In this document: positions 54,694-64,000 of the stretch, piece by piece
Numbering within the stretch: the first letter of the stretch is position 1
Layout of the letters: every line of letters begins with the position of its first letter
Source of the DNA: Gracilibacillus caseinilyticus
Lineage (GTDB): Bacteria > Bacillota > Bacilli > Bacillales > Amphibacillaceae
Direction: 5' to 3'
Assembly: GCF_022919115.1 (NCBI RefSeq)
Contig: NZ_CP095072.1
Span: 310,001 to 374,000 of the forward strand
Length of the DNA: 64,000 bases
Position numbers and translations under genes: made by a program
The notes under the pieces: model-generated
What the model was told of the DNA's origin: nothing
Seen by the model: only the letters and a program-made list of their open reading frames with translations
Databases searched by the model: none

Positions 54694-54966
54694 ATGCAAA
54701 ATCGTGCAGTTGTTAGTGTAGTAGGTAAAGACCAGGTAGGTATTATTTCGAAAGTAACCACTATTTTATCAGAAAATAATGTGAATATACATGATATTAG
54801 CCAGACCATTTTACAGGATTTCTTTACGATGATTATGTTGATCGATATCAACGACCCAAGTAACCTTGCAACATTGCAGGATAAATTCAAGCCGGTTGAG
54901 TCAGAATTAGGGTTGAATATTAATATTCAACTTGAAGATGTCTTTCAGGCAATGCACCGCGTATAG
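54694..54966 (+). CDS. ACT-domain regulatory protein
   Basis: A 90-residue single ACT domain: AVVSVVGKDQVGIISKVTTILSENNVNIHDISQT. Belongs to the UPF0237/GcvR-like group that bind amino acids. 12 bp ahead of the UPF0210 gene, with which it is paired in most Firmicutes. GAGGTG precedes the ATG. Confidence 0.88.
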   Translation: MQNRAVVSVVGKDQVGIISKVTTILSENNVNIHDISQTILQDFFTMIMLIDINDPSNLATLQDKFKPVESELGLNINIQLEDVFQAMHRV

Positions 54967-54978
54967 AGGAGGATAACA

Positions 54979-56340
54979 ATGCCGATAGCTTTTACAGAAA
55001 TTCAAGAGACGATTCGAATGGTCGAGATGGAACACCTCGATATTAGAACTGTTACGATGGGAATCAGCCTTCGTGATTGCGCAGACCATGATTTTGAAAT
55101 AGTAAAGCAAAAAGTGTATGACAAGATCACGTCCTATGCAAAAAACCTGCAATCAACTGCCAATCAGGTAGCTAAAGAATATGGTGTTCCAATCATTAAT
55201 AAACGAATCGCCATTTCCCCTGCCGCTGAAATTCTTGGCAATGCCAGCAAGGAACAGGCGATTGAGCTTGCAGAAACTTTAGATAAAGCAGCACAAACTT
55301 TAGGTGTTGATTTTATTGGTGGATTCTCTGCATTAGTCCACAAAGGTATTTCCAATGGAGATCAAGTGCTATTGGATGCACTACCAGAAGCATTAAGCAA
55401 TACAGAACGAGTATGTGCTTCCATTTCCGTTGCAACGACTCGGACTGGCATCAATATGGATGCTGTCGCAAAAATGGGGCAAGTCATTCATGAAACAGCT
55501 ACCTTAACCAAGGATAACAATAGTATCGGCTGTGCCAAACTTGTTGTTTTCTGTAACCCGGTGGAAGACAATCCATTTATGGCTGGTGCTTTCCACGGAG
55601 CTGGCGAAGGTGAAGCGGTCTTAAGTGTCGGAGTTAGTGGGCCAGGTGTTGTACTTCATGCCTTGAAACGCTATCCAGATGCCGACTTAGGTGAAGTATC
55701 AGAAGTCATTAAAAAAACAGCATTCAAAATCACCCGTGCAGGAGAACTAATTGGTAGAGTCGTCGCCGATCAATTAAATGTGCCTTTTGGTATCATGGAT
55801 TTATCACTCGCTCCAACGAATGCATTAAATGATAGTGTAGCTGAGATCTTGGAAGAAATCGGGCTGGAACGTGTCGGAACCCATGGTACAATCGCTGCTC
55901 TAGCATTAATGAATGATGCTGTTAAAAAAGGTGGTGCAATGGCGAGTTCATATGTCGGTGGTCTCAGTGGTGCTTTCATTCCTGTCAGTGAAGATAACGG
56001 TATGATTCGCGGAATTGAAGACGGTGCACTAAGCCTCTCCAAATTAGAGGCGATGACGTGTGTTTGTTCTGTCGGTCTGGATATGATCGCACTAGAAGGA
56101 AAAGCATCACCGGAAACACTGGCAGCCATCATTGCCGATGAAGCAGCAATTGGTATGATTAATAAGAAAACCACTGCTGTCCGTGTCATCCCTGTTATTG
56201 GCAAGGAAGAAGGCGAAACAGTAGAATTTGGTGGTCTGCTAGGACGCGCTCCAATTATTGGAGTGAATCAGTTCGCACCTGACAAATTTATTCAACGCGG
56301 CGGCAGAATCCCAGCTCCGTTACAATCATTGATCAATTAA
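54979..56340 (+). CDS. UPF0210 (DUF711/PFL-like) family protein
   Basis: A 453-residue protein: [71 protein letters not shown], with [23 protein letters not shown] segments. Structures of the family resemble pyruvate formate-lyase folds, but no glycyl radical motif is evident and function is unknown. Operon with the ACT protein. AGAGGAGG precedes the ATG. Confidence 0.88.
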   Translation: MPIAFTEIQETIRMVEMEHLDIRTVTMGISLRDCADHDFEIVKQKVYDKITSYAKNLQSTANQVAKEYGVPIINKRIAISPAAEILGNASKEQAIELAETLDKAAQTLGVDFIGGFSALVHKGISNGDQVLLDALPEALSNTERVCASISVATTRTGINMDAVAKMGQVIHETATLTKDNNSIGCAKLVVFCNPVEDNPFMAGAFHGAGEGEAVLSVGVSGPGVVLHALKRYPDADLGEVSEVIKKTAFKITRAGELIGRVVADQLNVPFGIMDLSLAPTNALNDSVAEILEEIGLERVGTHGTIAALALMNDAVKKGGAMASSYVGGLSGAFIPVSEDNGMIRGIEDGALSLSKLEAMTCVCSVGLDMIALEGKASPETLAAIIADEAAIGMINKKTTAVRVIPVIGKEEGETVEFGGLLGRAPIIGVNQFAPDKFIQRGGRIPAPLQSLIN

Positions 56341-56352
56341 TGGTTAGTTGAA

Positions 56353-56382
56353 AAGTCTTGGCGTTTAGCCGAGGCTTTTTTT
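56353..56382 (+). terminator. Terminator of the ACT-UPF0210 operon
   Basis: AAGTCTTGGC (56353-56362) pairs with GCCGAGGCTT (56368-56377, two wobbles), followed by TTTTT. Confidence 0.8.
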
Positions 56383-56404
56383 GTAAGCATACAACAACTG
56401 TTAT

Positions 56405-56566
56405 AAAGGCGAGGCAGCACAAGGCAATAAGGAAGCAGTGCAAGTTGTAGCCTAGCTGAAGTCGTGCCTCACAGGACGCGGAGCATATTTCCGGAGCTTT
56501 TCTAAGCAGATAAAACATCTCAAAATTACCACATAGGTATAGCAGTTCCACTTGACCTAATCCGTA
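56405..56566. repeat. Dispersed intergenic repeat, copy F (right-end fragment)
   Basis: Contains the family's right half: GGCAGCACAAGGCAATAAGGAAG, CACAGGACGCGGAGCATATTTCCGGAG, CATCTCAAAATTACCACA, and an eroded end CCTAATCCGTAGG. The left half is missing. Confidence 0.75.
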
Positions 56567-56726
56567 GGTAGATAATAAGGAAGAGGCTGATTTTATATCC
56601 CCTTCCCCAATCTATTATAACATGTATATTAACTGAATAATCTGAATTATTTTACTTTTACAAAACCAATTGACGAATTAAATTCGACATGATACGATAT
56701 TGTTTAAATTAATTGAATACGGAAAT

Positions 56727-56884
56727 CTCTTATCAAGAGTGGTGGAGGGACTGGCCCTGTGAAACCCGGCAACCGTCAGAAAGCTGATAGGTGCTAAATC
56801 CTACAAAGTGCAGTGTGCTTTGATAGATGAGAGGACAAAGAATGAACTTCCTTTCTGTCCTCTTGTGTCAGAAGGGATTTTTTT
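56727..56884 (+). promoter_or_regulatory. SAM-I riboswitch (S-box) upstream of metNIQ
   Basis: The core GAGGGACTGGCCCTGTGAAACCCGGCAACC-type sequence is the S-box. P1 is CTCTTATC (56727-56734) with GATGAGAG (56826-56833). AGAGGACA (56830-56837) can instead pair with TGTCCTCT (56856-56863) as antiterminator. The terminator stem TCCTTTCTG/CAGAAGGGA (56849-56857, 56869-56877) precedes seven Ts. SAM binding should stabilise P1 and stop transcription. Confidence 0.96.
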
Positions 56885-56944
56885 ATTTGGTTGACTCACA
56901 ATATATAGTAGGTTGACAGCATGAACGCAAAGGAGTGTGAAAGT

Positions 56945-57970
56945 ATGATTAAGATAAAAAATTTGTCGAAATTATATCAGACAAAAACGCAATCCGTTCA
57001 AGCGGTTGATGATGTCTCGTTAACAATAGATAAAGGCGAAATATTTGGTGTAATTGGATATAGTGGTGCCGGTAAAAGTACATTTGTCCGTTTGATCAAT
57101 CGCCTCGAAGAACCGACTGACGGCTCAGTGGTTATTCATGATAAAGATATTACCAAAATGCAACACAATGAGTTGCGGAATAATCGACAAAAAATCGGGA
57201 TGATTTTTCAGCATTTTAACCTGTTATGGTCGCGAACTGTTTATGACAACATCGCGTTTCCACTTGAAATAGCTGGTGTTCCCAAAGCAAAAAGAAAAGA
57301 AAAAGTGCTTGAATTAATCAATCTTGTTGGACTTTCAGGCAAAGAAGAAAATTATCCATCGCAATTAAGTGGTGGTCAAAAGCAAAGAGTCGGGATTGCC
57401 AGAGCTCTCGCAAATGACCCTGAAGTGTTGTTATGTGATGAAGCAACTTCCGCTTTAGATCCTGAAACAACAGATGACATTTTGGACCTGTTAGTTTCCA
57501 TCAATAAAAAATTAGGATTAACGATTATCCTGATTACCCATGAGATGCACGTTATCCAGCAAATATGTCATCGTGTTGCTGTTATGGAAAACGGGAAAGT
57601 TGTAGAGTCTGGTGAGGTATTAGATGTGTTTGTCAGACCGCAATCAAAAACAACACAACGATTCGTTCAGCAGCTGAATCCGTTAGAACATGACAAAAAT
57701 AATCTGTCGGCTTTCATTAATGACCTTGACGACAGTGAAGTGGTCAAAGTGCACTTTATCGGCAACAGTGCGAAACGTGCACTAATCAGTGAAGTATCCA
57801 AGAAATTCGATGTCGAAATAAATATTTTGCAAGGCTCAATTTCTCCCACACAGGAAGGTGCCTACGGGACATTGTATATTGAAGTAAACGGCAATAATGA
57901 TGTAATCAGAGAGTCCCTAGACTTTATGCAAAATGAAGGTGTAGAAGTTGAGGTGTTAAAGCATGTTTAA
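56945..57970 (+). CDS. metN: Methionine ABC transporter ATPase MetN
   Basis: A 341-residue ATPase: Walker A GYSGAGKST, signature LSGGQKQR, Walker B VLLCDEATSALD, H-loop ITHE, and a C-terminal NIL domain (about 265-341) that senses methionine. ATG 56945 has AAAGGAGTG before it; the ATG at 56921 does not. Under the S-box. Overlaps metI by 8 nt. Confidence 0.95.
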   Translation: MIKIKNLSKLYQTKTQSVQAVDDVSLTIDKGEIFGVIGYSGAGKSTFVRLINRLEEPTDGSVVIHDKDITKMQHNELRNNRQKIGMIFQHFNLLWSRTVYDNIAFPLEIAGVPKAKRKEKVLELINLVGLSGKEENYPSQLSGGQKQRVGIARALANDPEVLLCDEATSALDPETTDDILDLLVSINKKLGLTIILITHEMHVIQQICHRVAVMENGKVVESGEVLDVFVRPQSKTTQRFVQQLNPLEHDKNNLSAFINDLDDSEVVKVHFIGNSAKRALISEVSKKFDVEINILQGSISPTQEGAYGTLYIEVNGNNDVIRESLDFMQNEGVEVEVLKHV

Positions 57971-58631
57971 AGAATGGTTTCCGAATGTCGTTCCTGCAGA
58001 TTTATGGGAAGCAACAGCAGAAACATTTTATATGACGATCGTATCCGTTATCGGTACGTTAATCTTTGGAATCTTACTCGGTTTACTTTTATTCCTAACG
58101 GAGAGAGGTAACCTCTGGCAAAATCGGCCAATCAATTTTGTTACGGCTGCGGTCGTTAACATATTCCGGGCGATTCCGTTCATTATATTAATATTGCTAC
58201 TATTTCCATTCACAGACTTTTTAGTTGGCACGATCAGAGGATGGAAAGCAGCATTACCTGCCCTCATCATTGGTGCAGCTCCGTTCTATGCTCGTTTAGT
58301 TGAAATTGGGTTGAAAGAAGTTGACAAAGGTGTAATTGAAGCAGCAAAAGCAATGGGAGCAAAAACATCTACGATAATTTTCAAAGTATTGTTACCTGAA
58401 TCATTGCCAGCTCTTATTTCAGGCTTAACAGTAACAGCTATTGCCTTAATCGGCTATACCGCAATGGCGGGGGCTATTGGTGCAGGGGGACTTGGTAGCT
58501 TAGCTTACTTACAAGGTTTCCAACGCCGCGATTTTGATGTGATTCTGGCATGTACGATTCTCATCATTATCATTGTATTTATATTCCAATTTATTGGGGA
58601 TTTCCTATCCAAGAAGATAGACAAACGATAA
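57963..58631 (+). CDS. metI: Methionine ABC transporter permease MetI
   Basis: A 222-residue permease with five spans and the EAA loop VIEAAKAMGAKTSTIIFKVLLPESLP. Called MetP in B. subtilis. Imports D- and L-methionine with MetN and MetQ. Translationally coupled to metN. Confidence 0.94.
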   Translation: MFKEWFPNVVPADLWEATAETFYMTIVSVIGTLIFGILLGLLLFLTERGNLWQNRPINFVTAAVVNIFRAIPFIILILLLFPFTDFLVGTIRGWKAALPALIIGAAPFYARLVEIGLKEVDKGVIEAAKAMGAKTSTIIFKVLLPESLPALISGLTVTAIALIGYTAMAGAIGAGGLGSLAYLQGFQRRDFDVILACTILIIIIVFIFQFIGDFLSKKIDKR

Positions 58632-58654
58632 AAAATAAGAAGGGATGATCTATC

Positions 58655-59482
58655 ATGAAAAAATTTGTTACATTATTATTTGCGCTATTGCTTTTTGTTT
58701 TAGCAGCTTGCGGTACAAGTGAAGAAGATAGTCAAAATGCAGAAGGTCCTACAGAATTAACCGTCGGAGCTACAAGTGTTCCACACGCAGAAATCTTAGA
58801 GGAAGCAAAACCGTTATTAGAAGAAAAAGGTATTGAACTTACCATTGAAGAATACCAAGACTATGTTTTTCCAAACGATGATTTAGATAGCGGTACATTA
58901 GATGCGAACTATTTCCAACACATTCCGTACCTTGAATCACAAATGGAGGAAAAAGGGTTCGATTTTGTGAATATGGGTGGTATCCATATTGAACCGATGG
59001 GAATTTATTCAAAAAATATTAAAAGTATCGATGATATCAAAGAAGGTACTGTTGTTATCATGAGTAACTCTGTTGCCGATCACGGTCGTGTATTATCACT
59101 TTTACAAAATAAAGACTTAATCAAACTTGATGAGAGCGTAGATCCCGTTGACGCAACGGTAAAAGATGTTGTCGAAAATCCATTGAATCTAGAATTTGAA
59201 ACAGAAGTAGACGCAGGCTTCTTACCAGAGTTTTATAATCGCGAAGCAGACGCTCTAGTTGCAATCAACACCAATTATGCCATTGAAGCTGACTTAGTAC
59301 CTACAGAAGATGCTTTAATTCTTGAAGGTTCTGAATCTCCTTACGTGAATGTTATTGCTGCACGTAAAGAAGATGAAAATAATGAAGCAATTAAAACATT
59401 AGTAGAAGTATTACGTTCAGAAGAAATTCAAACATTCATTGAAGAAAAATATGAAGGTGCAGTGGTACCTGTAGATAAATAA
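58655..59482 (+). CDS. metQ: Methionine-binding lipoprotein MetQ
   Basis: A 275-residue lipoprotein; lipobox LFVLAAC-G at residues about 14-20. NlpA-family body: TVGATSVPHAEILEEAKPLLEEKGIELTIEEYQDYVFPN and DANYFQHIPYLE. Delivers methionine to MetNI. AGAAGGGATG precedes the ATG. Confidence 0.94.
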   Translation: MKKFVTLLFALLLFVLAACGTSEEDSQNAEGPTELTVGATSVPHAEILEEAKPLLEEKGIELTIEEYQDYVFPNDDLDSGTLDANYFQHIPYLESQMEEKGFDFVNMGGIHIEPMGIYSKNIKSIDDIKEGTVVIMSNSVADHGRVLSLLQNKDLIKLDESVDPVDATVKDVVENPLNLEFETEVDAGFLPEFYNREADALVAINTNYAIEADLVPTEDALILEGSESPYVNVIAARKEDENNEAIKTLVEVLRSEEIQTFIEEKYEGAVVPVDK

Positions 59483-59502
59483 ATCAAAAGTCTTTAATTA
59501 AA

Positions 59503-59541
59503 AGATCCCGTTCATCGATAGTTGATGATCGGGATCTCTTT
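59503..59541 (+). terminator. Terminator of metNIQ
   Basis: AGATCCCG (59503-59510) pairs with CGGGATCT (59530-59537), with inner TCATC/GATGA, then CTTTGT. Confidence 0.75.
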
Positions 59542-59678
59542 GTATGAGTGTAAGTACTGGGGAATGTGCACCTCCGTTCTTTTGCCTTTAGGCGGAAACG
59601 GATGGCACTACTTTCCCCCTTCTTCCACCTGAAGTATGATCATATTCATGCAAATAATGCTATTCCCATTGCTAACAC

Positions 59679-61394
59679 TTATATGCTAAACTTCCTCGTC
59701 AACTCATTCAAATCATCTGACAGTTTTGCCAAATGTTCTGCATTGCTGGCGATTTCCTGCATGGAGGAAGATTGTTGCTCTGCAGTGGCAGAGCTTTCTT
59801 GAATTCCTGCTGCCAGTTCCTCCGATGTTGAAGCAATATCTGTACTAGCTTCACTTACTTTTTCGCTGGATTGCTGGATTTCAAACATATTCGTACTAAT
59901 TACACCGATTCGATCTATCATGCCTGACATTTGCGACTGAATCTGTTGAAAACTTTCCTGGCTTTGCAAAATCGTCTTATTTCCATATTCCACAGTAGAA
60001 TAACCGCCTTCTAATACATTAGCAACATCTTTCGTTTCTGATTGTAAGCCACCAATAATCCCCGTAATTTCTGTAACAGATTGACTGACTTGTTCGGCTA
60101 GTTTTCTCACCTCATCTGCTACCACTGCAAAACCTTTTCCTGAATCACCAGCACGCGCTGCTTCAATTGCTGCATTCAACGCTAGCAAGTTTGTCTGCTC
60201 TGCAATATTTTGTATAACATCAATCAATGTAGAGATTTTACTGGATTGCTTTTCTAGACTTTGCACCTTAGTAACTGTCGTTTGCATCATCGAGGTAATC
60301 TCTTGCATCTGTTCAACAGAATCATTTAATTGCGAACCACTCGTAACAGACAGCTCCAACACTTCTTCAGATGCATGTTGTAATGCTTCTCCTTCTGCAG
60401 AAGAAGCAGCGATCTTTCGATGGAGTGATTCAATAGATCCAGAAATATCACTGGATGCACCTGCTTGCTGTTCCGCTCCGTAAGACATTTCTTCCATCGT
60501 TGTCGCAATCTGGTGAGAACCTTGACTGACTTGATCGGAACTTTGGGACATTTCTCTACTTTGTCCATTCACTTCAGCAGATATTTCTTGAATCTGTCGC
60601 ACCATTTTTTTCAATTCATCGACCATCAGGTTCGTACTTTTTGCTAAACTGCCAATTTCATCTTTTCGGTTATCCTCCATCCATTCAATATTCAAATTAC
60701 CCTCAGAAATCTGATCGTTTGCAATGACAAGCTGGTTAATTGGTTTGGTAATCTGACGAATAAGGAAAAAGCTTAGCATAAACAAAACAGCACTAATGAG
60801 CAGGATCACTACCACTGCAATAATCCAAAAATACCTAATAATCTGATCAATGGCTGTAATTGATTTCTCCGCTGTTTCATCTAATTCCTGCTGCAGTAAA
60901 TCCAATTTATTTCTGGCAGTATCAAATTCTACTCGCAAATTGGTCAGCAGTTCATTCGTTACCTCTCCTGAATTCATGATCGTAGTTGCTTCTTCTTTCC
61001 AAGCTTCAAAGTTATCAGAAAAGGTAGCAAAATGGTTTTGAGCCAGCTCTTTGTCCACATTGGGATCAACCATTAATTTTTCTTCTGTTAACGCAAGGCG
61101 TTCTTCCACCTGACTTACATTTTCTGCAAAAATGCTTTTATACTCTTCACTGTTTTCCGTATCAACAAAAGATGTGATAAACGCCTGGTCTGCTTGATAC
61201 ATGTCACGATCCGCATTAAGCAAGGCAGATGACGTCTGGTATAATCTATCGTATAATTGTTGTTCCAGTCCATTTGTTACTGATACAATAAGTCCAATAA
61301 AGATAGCTCCACTAATAATATAAATGGCAATAGCTAATGAAACAATAGCATACAGCTTTGTAGATATTTTTCTGTTTTGGATAAATTTTTTCAA
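59679..61394 (-). CDS. Methyl-accepting chemotaxis protein
   Basis: A 571-residue receptor: TM1 (about 14-36), an extracytoplasmic helical domain (37-185, four-helix-bundle type), TM2 (about 190-213), HAMP ([18 protein letters not shown]), and a signalling domain with the hairpin tip [45 protein letters not shown]. Senses an unknown ligand and passes it to CheA/CheW. The start is TTG 61394, with GGAGGGG upstream. Implies motility genes elsewhere. Confidence 0.95.
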   Translation of the reverse strand: MKKFIQNRKISTKLYAIVSLAIAIYIISGAIFIGLIVSVTNGLEQQLYDRLYQTSSALLNADRDMYQADQAFITSFVDTENSEEYKSIFAENVSQVEERLALTEEKLMVDPNVDKELAQNHFATFSDNFEAWKEEATTIMNSGEVTNELLTNLRVEFDTARNKLDLLQQELDETAEKSITAIDQIIRYFWIIAVVVILLISAVLFMLSFFLIRQITKPINQLVIANDQISEGNLNIEWMEDNRKDEIGSLAKSTNLMVDELKKMVRQIQEISAEVNGQSREMSQSSDQVSQGSHQIATTMEEMSYGAEQQAGASSDISGSIESLHRKIAASSAEGEALQHASEEVLELSVTSGSQLNDSVEQMQEITSMMQTTVTKVQSLEKQSSKISTLIDVIQNIAEQTNLLALNAAIEAARAGDSGKGFAVVADEVRKLAEQVSQSVTEITGIIGGLQSETKDVANVLEGGYSTVEYGNKTILQSQESFQQIQSQMSGMIDRIGVISTNMFEIQQSSEKVSEASTDIASTSEELAAGIQESSATAEQQSSSMQEIASNAEHLAKLSDDLNELTRKFSI

Positions 61395-61487
61395 ATTGAT
61401 TCCCCTCCTCTCTTCTTATATCGACAATATATGAGCTGTTTGTATATATCCAATAACAATTTTTTTAAAATAAATGGAGGTATAATG

Positions 61488-61883
61488 ATGCAACAATTAA
61501 TTTTTGAAAATGCTTGGGATCACACCATTAGTGACAACGACCGTAAGCGGATAGAACAGCTATTTGAAGAAACGAAAACCTCAGCTAGTGATGGTGTTTT
61601 GTTTACCACCATCCAGGTGGCCAGCAATCACCGGAATGATCTCTTAGTAACAAGTCTAATTCATAACTTTGGTGAGTCGTCTGCTGATTTAACTAATGCA
61701 TCCGTTCAATTAGTGGACAAGAATAACGAAGATATAGCCACACTGCAGCTTCAAGATGACAGACTACACATGCCGGCCGCAACATCCATGCCTTGGACCT
61801 TTATTTTCCCGGAACTCGGCAATAAAGAGCAACCGGATACAAATCGCACAGTCCTTTTATCTATCAAAAAGTCAACTCATTAG
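61488..61883 (+). CDS. SLAP-domain protein
   Basis: About 131 residues. Residues 8-128 resemble the SLAP domain of S-layer-associated proteins in Bacillales: WDHTISDNDRKRIEQLFEET ... LLVTSLIHNFGESSADLTNASVQLVD ... PAATSMPWTFIFPE, where PWTFxFP is characteristic. There is no signal peptide, so a cytoplasmic role, as for SLAP proteins near the accessory Sec system, is likely. ATG 61488 suits GGAGG better than ATG 61485. Divergent from the chemotaxis receptor. Confidence 0.75.
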   Translation: MQQLIFENAWDHTISDNDRKRIEQLFEETKTSASDGVLFTTIQVASNHRNDLLVTSLIHNFGESSADLTNASVQLVDKNNEDIATLQLQDDRLHMPAATSMPWTFIFPELGNKEQPDTNRTVLLSIKKSTH

Positions 61884-61961
61884 GCACTGTTCAGTATTAC
61901 TTGAATGCACTAAATAAGAAAAAATATCCTGATGCTAGTTTACTTAAGAATATATCGCTAC

Positions 61962-62156
61962 CTATAACACGGATTATGTTAAGTGAAACTGCTTTTCCTA
62001 TGAGGTAATTTTGATATTTTTAAAGTGCTTAGCAAAGCTCCGGAAATATGCTCTACGTCCTGTGGGGGTTGACCCACAGGACGCGAATGGGGTGGGAGCG
62101 ATAGCCTAGCACATTAAATATTTCAAAATAAACACAGTCCTGGTTAACATTATAAG
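61962..62156. repeat. Dispersed intergenic repeat, copy G (inverted interior)
   Basis: Left end CTATAACACGGATTATGT (61962-61979); right end reduced to ATTATAAG (62149-62156). The interior TTAGCAAAGCTCCGGAAATATGCTC is the reverse complement of the block in copies C and D. GTCCTGTGGGGGTTGACCCACAGGAC forms its own hairpin near 62058-62083. Confidence 0.8.
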
Positions 62157-62235
62157 AACCCCTTTCAACAATCTTAAGCGTGATTCTGTTCTGAAATCGC
62201 CTCTTTTACAATTTAATCACTTATAATAAAAAAAC

Positions 62236-62271
62236 GGCTAACCACCACTCATTAAAAGTGGCTGATTAGCC
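62236..62271 (-). terminator. Terminator of the exporter permease gene
   Basis: GGCTAA/TTAGCC and CCACT/AGTGG form a two-part stem; on the minus strand it is followed by GTTTTTTTTATT. Confidence 0.75.
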
Positions 62272-62278
62272 TGTTCCT

Positions 62279-63868
62279 CTAAGCATCACGATTCCGATAG
62301 GCGACTTGCCCACAGATAATTCCTGCAATGCTTATAATAGTTATGATAATTAAAGGTGTTGCTGCAAAATCCTCTACTGGTATTTGCGGGATATGTGCAA
62401 AGCTGGACAGGTTCGACAGCCACTCTGGTATATCCATCAAACCACCTAAGTAGACAGTGAAAAAAGAGAAGACAACATAAGCCCAGACAAGTGATGTCCA
62501 CTTTGGCAGCAGACCGTACAGAACGGTTGCCAGCATAATTATGCTCAACATCGCTGGAATATAAGAAAATCCTGCTTTGATTAAATTGGTCAACGGAATC
62601 GGCTCTTCCATCACTGTGACAGAACTAGCCCACAGTCCATATATCGCAATAAACAGACCGGCAATTCCGATCACAATCGCAATACCAAGATAATAATAAA
62701 ACAATTTATGACGGGAAATGCCTGTCGTTAACAGATGATCATTCCGTTCTTTCTTTTCTTCTCCTCTTATTTTCAAAAACGAGATAACAGCAGGAATCGT
62801 TGCGAATATTGACATAATTACCATTAGCAATGTGGTAAATTGTTCGGTCATCGTATATTCCGTGCTATCTCCGAGCAATTGCTGCAACATATCATTACCT
62901 TCAAAAAATGATTCAATGTCACCAAATATAGATCCGTAGGAAATACCGAGCAGCAATAATGCAACTAACCAGGAAATAATGGTTGTACGCTGCAATCGTA
63001 AGATTAGTCCTAATGGAGACCGCAGCAACTTAGAGGCTTCTTTCCTGCCTGGTTTGGATGGAAGCAATCCTGCACCCACATCACGATAACTGTGTAAATA
63101 AAATGCGAGTAATGTCAGTATTATATAAATCAAAACAGTAAACATTACAGGCCACCAATAATTATTAACGTACACCTCTGTTCGTAAAATTAACCCTAAT
63201 GGTGAAATACGACTGAGTGTTTCATTGCTTACATCTCCTATTGCACGGACAAGATAGGCAATGAGCATAATACCGATCGATAATCCTAACGTACTCCGAG
63301 AGGTTTCGGTTAATTGCGCCACCACTGCCGCCACTCCGGTAAACACTAATCCAGCCGCAGCGAGTGTAAAGCCGTAAAGCACTGATCCTTCAACACTAAA
63401 GCCGTCTAAATTACCCACGCTTAAGCTGACTGCTATCACCGCTCCAATGAATATATTTAAAGCGGAAACCAATATAACCGCACTACTCAAGCTTGAAAGC
63501 CGGCCAACAGGTAACGAACGAATTAATTCAAATTTACCTTCCTCTTCTTCTTTCCGTGTTAGTTTGGTGATTAAAAGAATACTCATTATTGCAAAAACAA
63601 TCGCCGTAAACAGCAACATCTCATGCGCCATCATCGCACCATTCGTATAATCATCCAGTCCATAACCTGGTCCGACCATTGCCGTCATTGCCGGATTTTC
63701 CATTGTTTGTGACAATGCATTTCGTTCCTGGTCTGATTTAAACAATTCAGTGAAAGCGGAGGCAACGACCACAGTTACGGCTACTAAGGATACCGTCCAT
63801 ATGAAACTTGCTAACCAGCTTTGACGCCATTTCAAATACAGTAAAGATGATAAACGATGAAAAAGCAT
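62279..63868 (-). CDS. Large ABC exporter permease
   Basis: A 529-residue membrane protein with about twelve spans in two similar halves, the first opening RLSSLLYLKWRQSWLASFIWTVSLVAVTVVVASAF and the second LLRSPLGLILRLQRTTIISWLVALLLLGISYG. This is the plan of the polyketide/antibiotic exporter-type ABC permeases. It starts 4 bp after the stop of an ATPase gene, its partner. Substrate unknown. Confidence 0.85.
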   Translation of the reverse strand: MLFHRLSSLLYLKWRQSWLASFIWTVSLVAVTVVVASAFTELFKSDQERNALSQTMENPAMTAMVGPGYGLDDYTNGAMMAHEMLLFTAIVFAIMSILLITKLTRKEEEEGKFELIRSLPVGRLSSLSSAVILVSALNIFIGAVIAVSLSVGNLDGFSVEGSVLYGFTLAAAGLVFTGVAAVVAQLTETSRSTLGLSIGIMLIAYLVRAIGDVSNETLSRISPLGLILRTEVYVNNYWWPVMFTVLIYIILTLLAFYLHSYRDVGAGLLPSKPGRKEASKLLRSPLGLILRLQRTTIISWLVALLLLGISYGSIFGDIESFFEGNDMLQQLLGDSTEYTMTEQFTTLLMVIMSIFATIPAVISFLKIRGEEKKERNDHLLTTGISRHKLFYYYLGIAIVIGIAGLFIAIYGLWASSVTVMEEPIPLTNLIKAGFSYIPAMLSIIMLATVLYGLLPKWTSLVWAYVVFSFFTVYLGGLMDIPEWLSNLSSFAHIPQIPVEDFAATPLIIITIISIAGIICGQVAYRNRDA

Positions 63869-63872
63869 GTTC

Positions 63873-64000
63873 TCACCCCTTTCCTTCTATCTTCTCCTCT
63901 TGGTAATGACGCATAAATAAATCTTCTAGCGTTGGCGGTGTGCTTTCCATCCTCTTGACGCCATATTGAACAATGGTTTTCATGATATCTGATAACTGTT
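63873..64000 (-). CDS. C-terminal end of an ABC transporter ATPase (partial)
   Basis: The last 41 codons of a gene that begins beyond the right edge: ...IMKTIVQYGVKRMESTPPTLEDLFMRHYQEEK then a basic tail and TGA at 63873-63875. PTLEDLFMRHY is the standard end of DrrA/CcmA-type exporter ATPases. Directly precedes the permease gene, so the two form an exporter. Confidence 0.8.
   Translation of the reverse strand, partial: QLSDIMKTIVQYGVKRMESTPPTLEDLFMRHYQEEKIEGKG

Noticed and set aside
54579..54890. N-terminal extension of the Cof-type HAD protein
   Set aside because: Antisense to the ACT-domain gene, not protein-like, and a good ribosome binding site selects ATG 54578.

Overview
The window is chromosomal DNA of a low-GC Gram-positive bacterium of the Bacillaceae. 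Many genes have clear Bacillus subtilis counterparts (ald, lrgAB, clpE with CtsR boxes, ppx-ppk, pdaA, yfkD, yfkHIJ, mreBH, zwf, gndA, metNIQ behind an S-box). Start sites carry strong AGGAGG-type ribosome binding sites, with occasional GTG and TTG starts. A SLAP-domain protein and UDP-sulfoquinovose synthase point to the moderately halophilic, Gracilibacillus/Halobacillus-like branch; that placement is inference.

Layout. 1-4.9 kb: end of an unknown gene, a cluster of DnaA boxes, lrgAB, a YuzB-like gene, alanine dehydrogenase, an SR1P-like small gene, and an ArsR regulator followed by a short-chain dehydrogenase, the last three sharing an AT-rich operator-like motif. 4.97-13.99 kb: a complete 9.0-kb integrated element in the 3' end of a tRNA-Ala(GGC) gene. 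It has 21-bp att repeats, duplicated integrase arm sites, integrase, Xis-like protein, an FtsK/TcpA-type coupling ATPase and a frameshifted MOBT/Rep_trans-type relaxase. Its cargo is a PHP-SMC ATPase resembling the single-gene antiphage system Ppl, plus an unknown 225-aa protein. 14-20.5 kb: YxlEFG-like ABC exporter, a DDAH-family hydrolase, two tandem 23-24 aa peptide genes, a 21-bp repeat array, clpE and a 24-aa membrane peptide gene. 20.5-28 kb: TPR protein, AlkA glycosylase, ppx-ppk1 with an apparent PhoP box, an SRPBCC-ArsR pair under a 17-bp perfect palindrome, and a ricin-lectin/pectate lyase. 29-40 kb: PdaA, a YuiF-like transporter, an FAD oxidoreductase with a frameshifted start, YfkD, OsmC, a sulfolipid-type operon (sqdB, glycosyltransferase, GtrA) and a partial amino-acid ABC transporter. 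41-49 kb: a PerR/Fur-box P1B-4 ATPase (PfeT/ZosA type), yfkJIH, a decayed GGDEF-EAL gene, MOSC and DUF1992 genes, mreBH. 49-64 kb: the oxidative pentose phosphate genes zwf and gndA, ACT/UPF0210 pair, SAM riboswitch with metNIQ, a chemotaxis receptor, the SLAP protein and a two-gene ABC exporter running off the end.

The most unusual genome-scale signal is a family of at least eight intergenic repeats (about 150-580 bp). The best copies end in an inverted repeat reading approximately CTATAATACGGATTATGT, and in two copies the paired ends have changed together. These explain most of the long gene-free gaps. Other highlights are the paired micro-peptides at 17.1-17.3 kb, the defence-carrying mobilizable element with a replaced tRNA terminator, and the sulfolipid operon in a non-photosynthetic Firmicute. 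No computation or database search was run; all calls come from reading the sequence.
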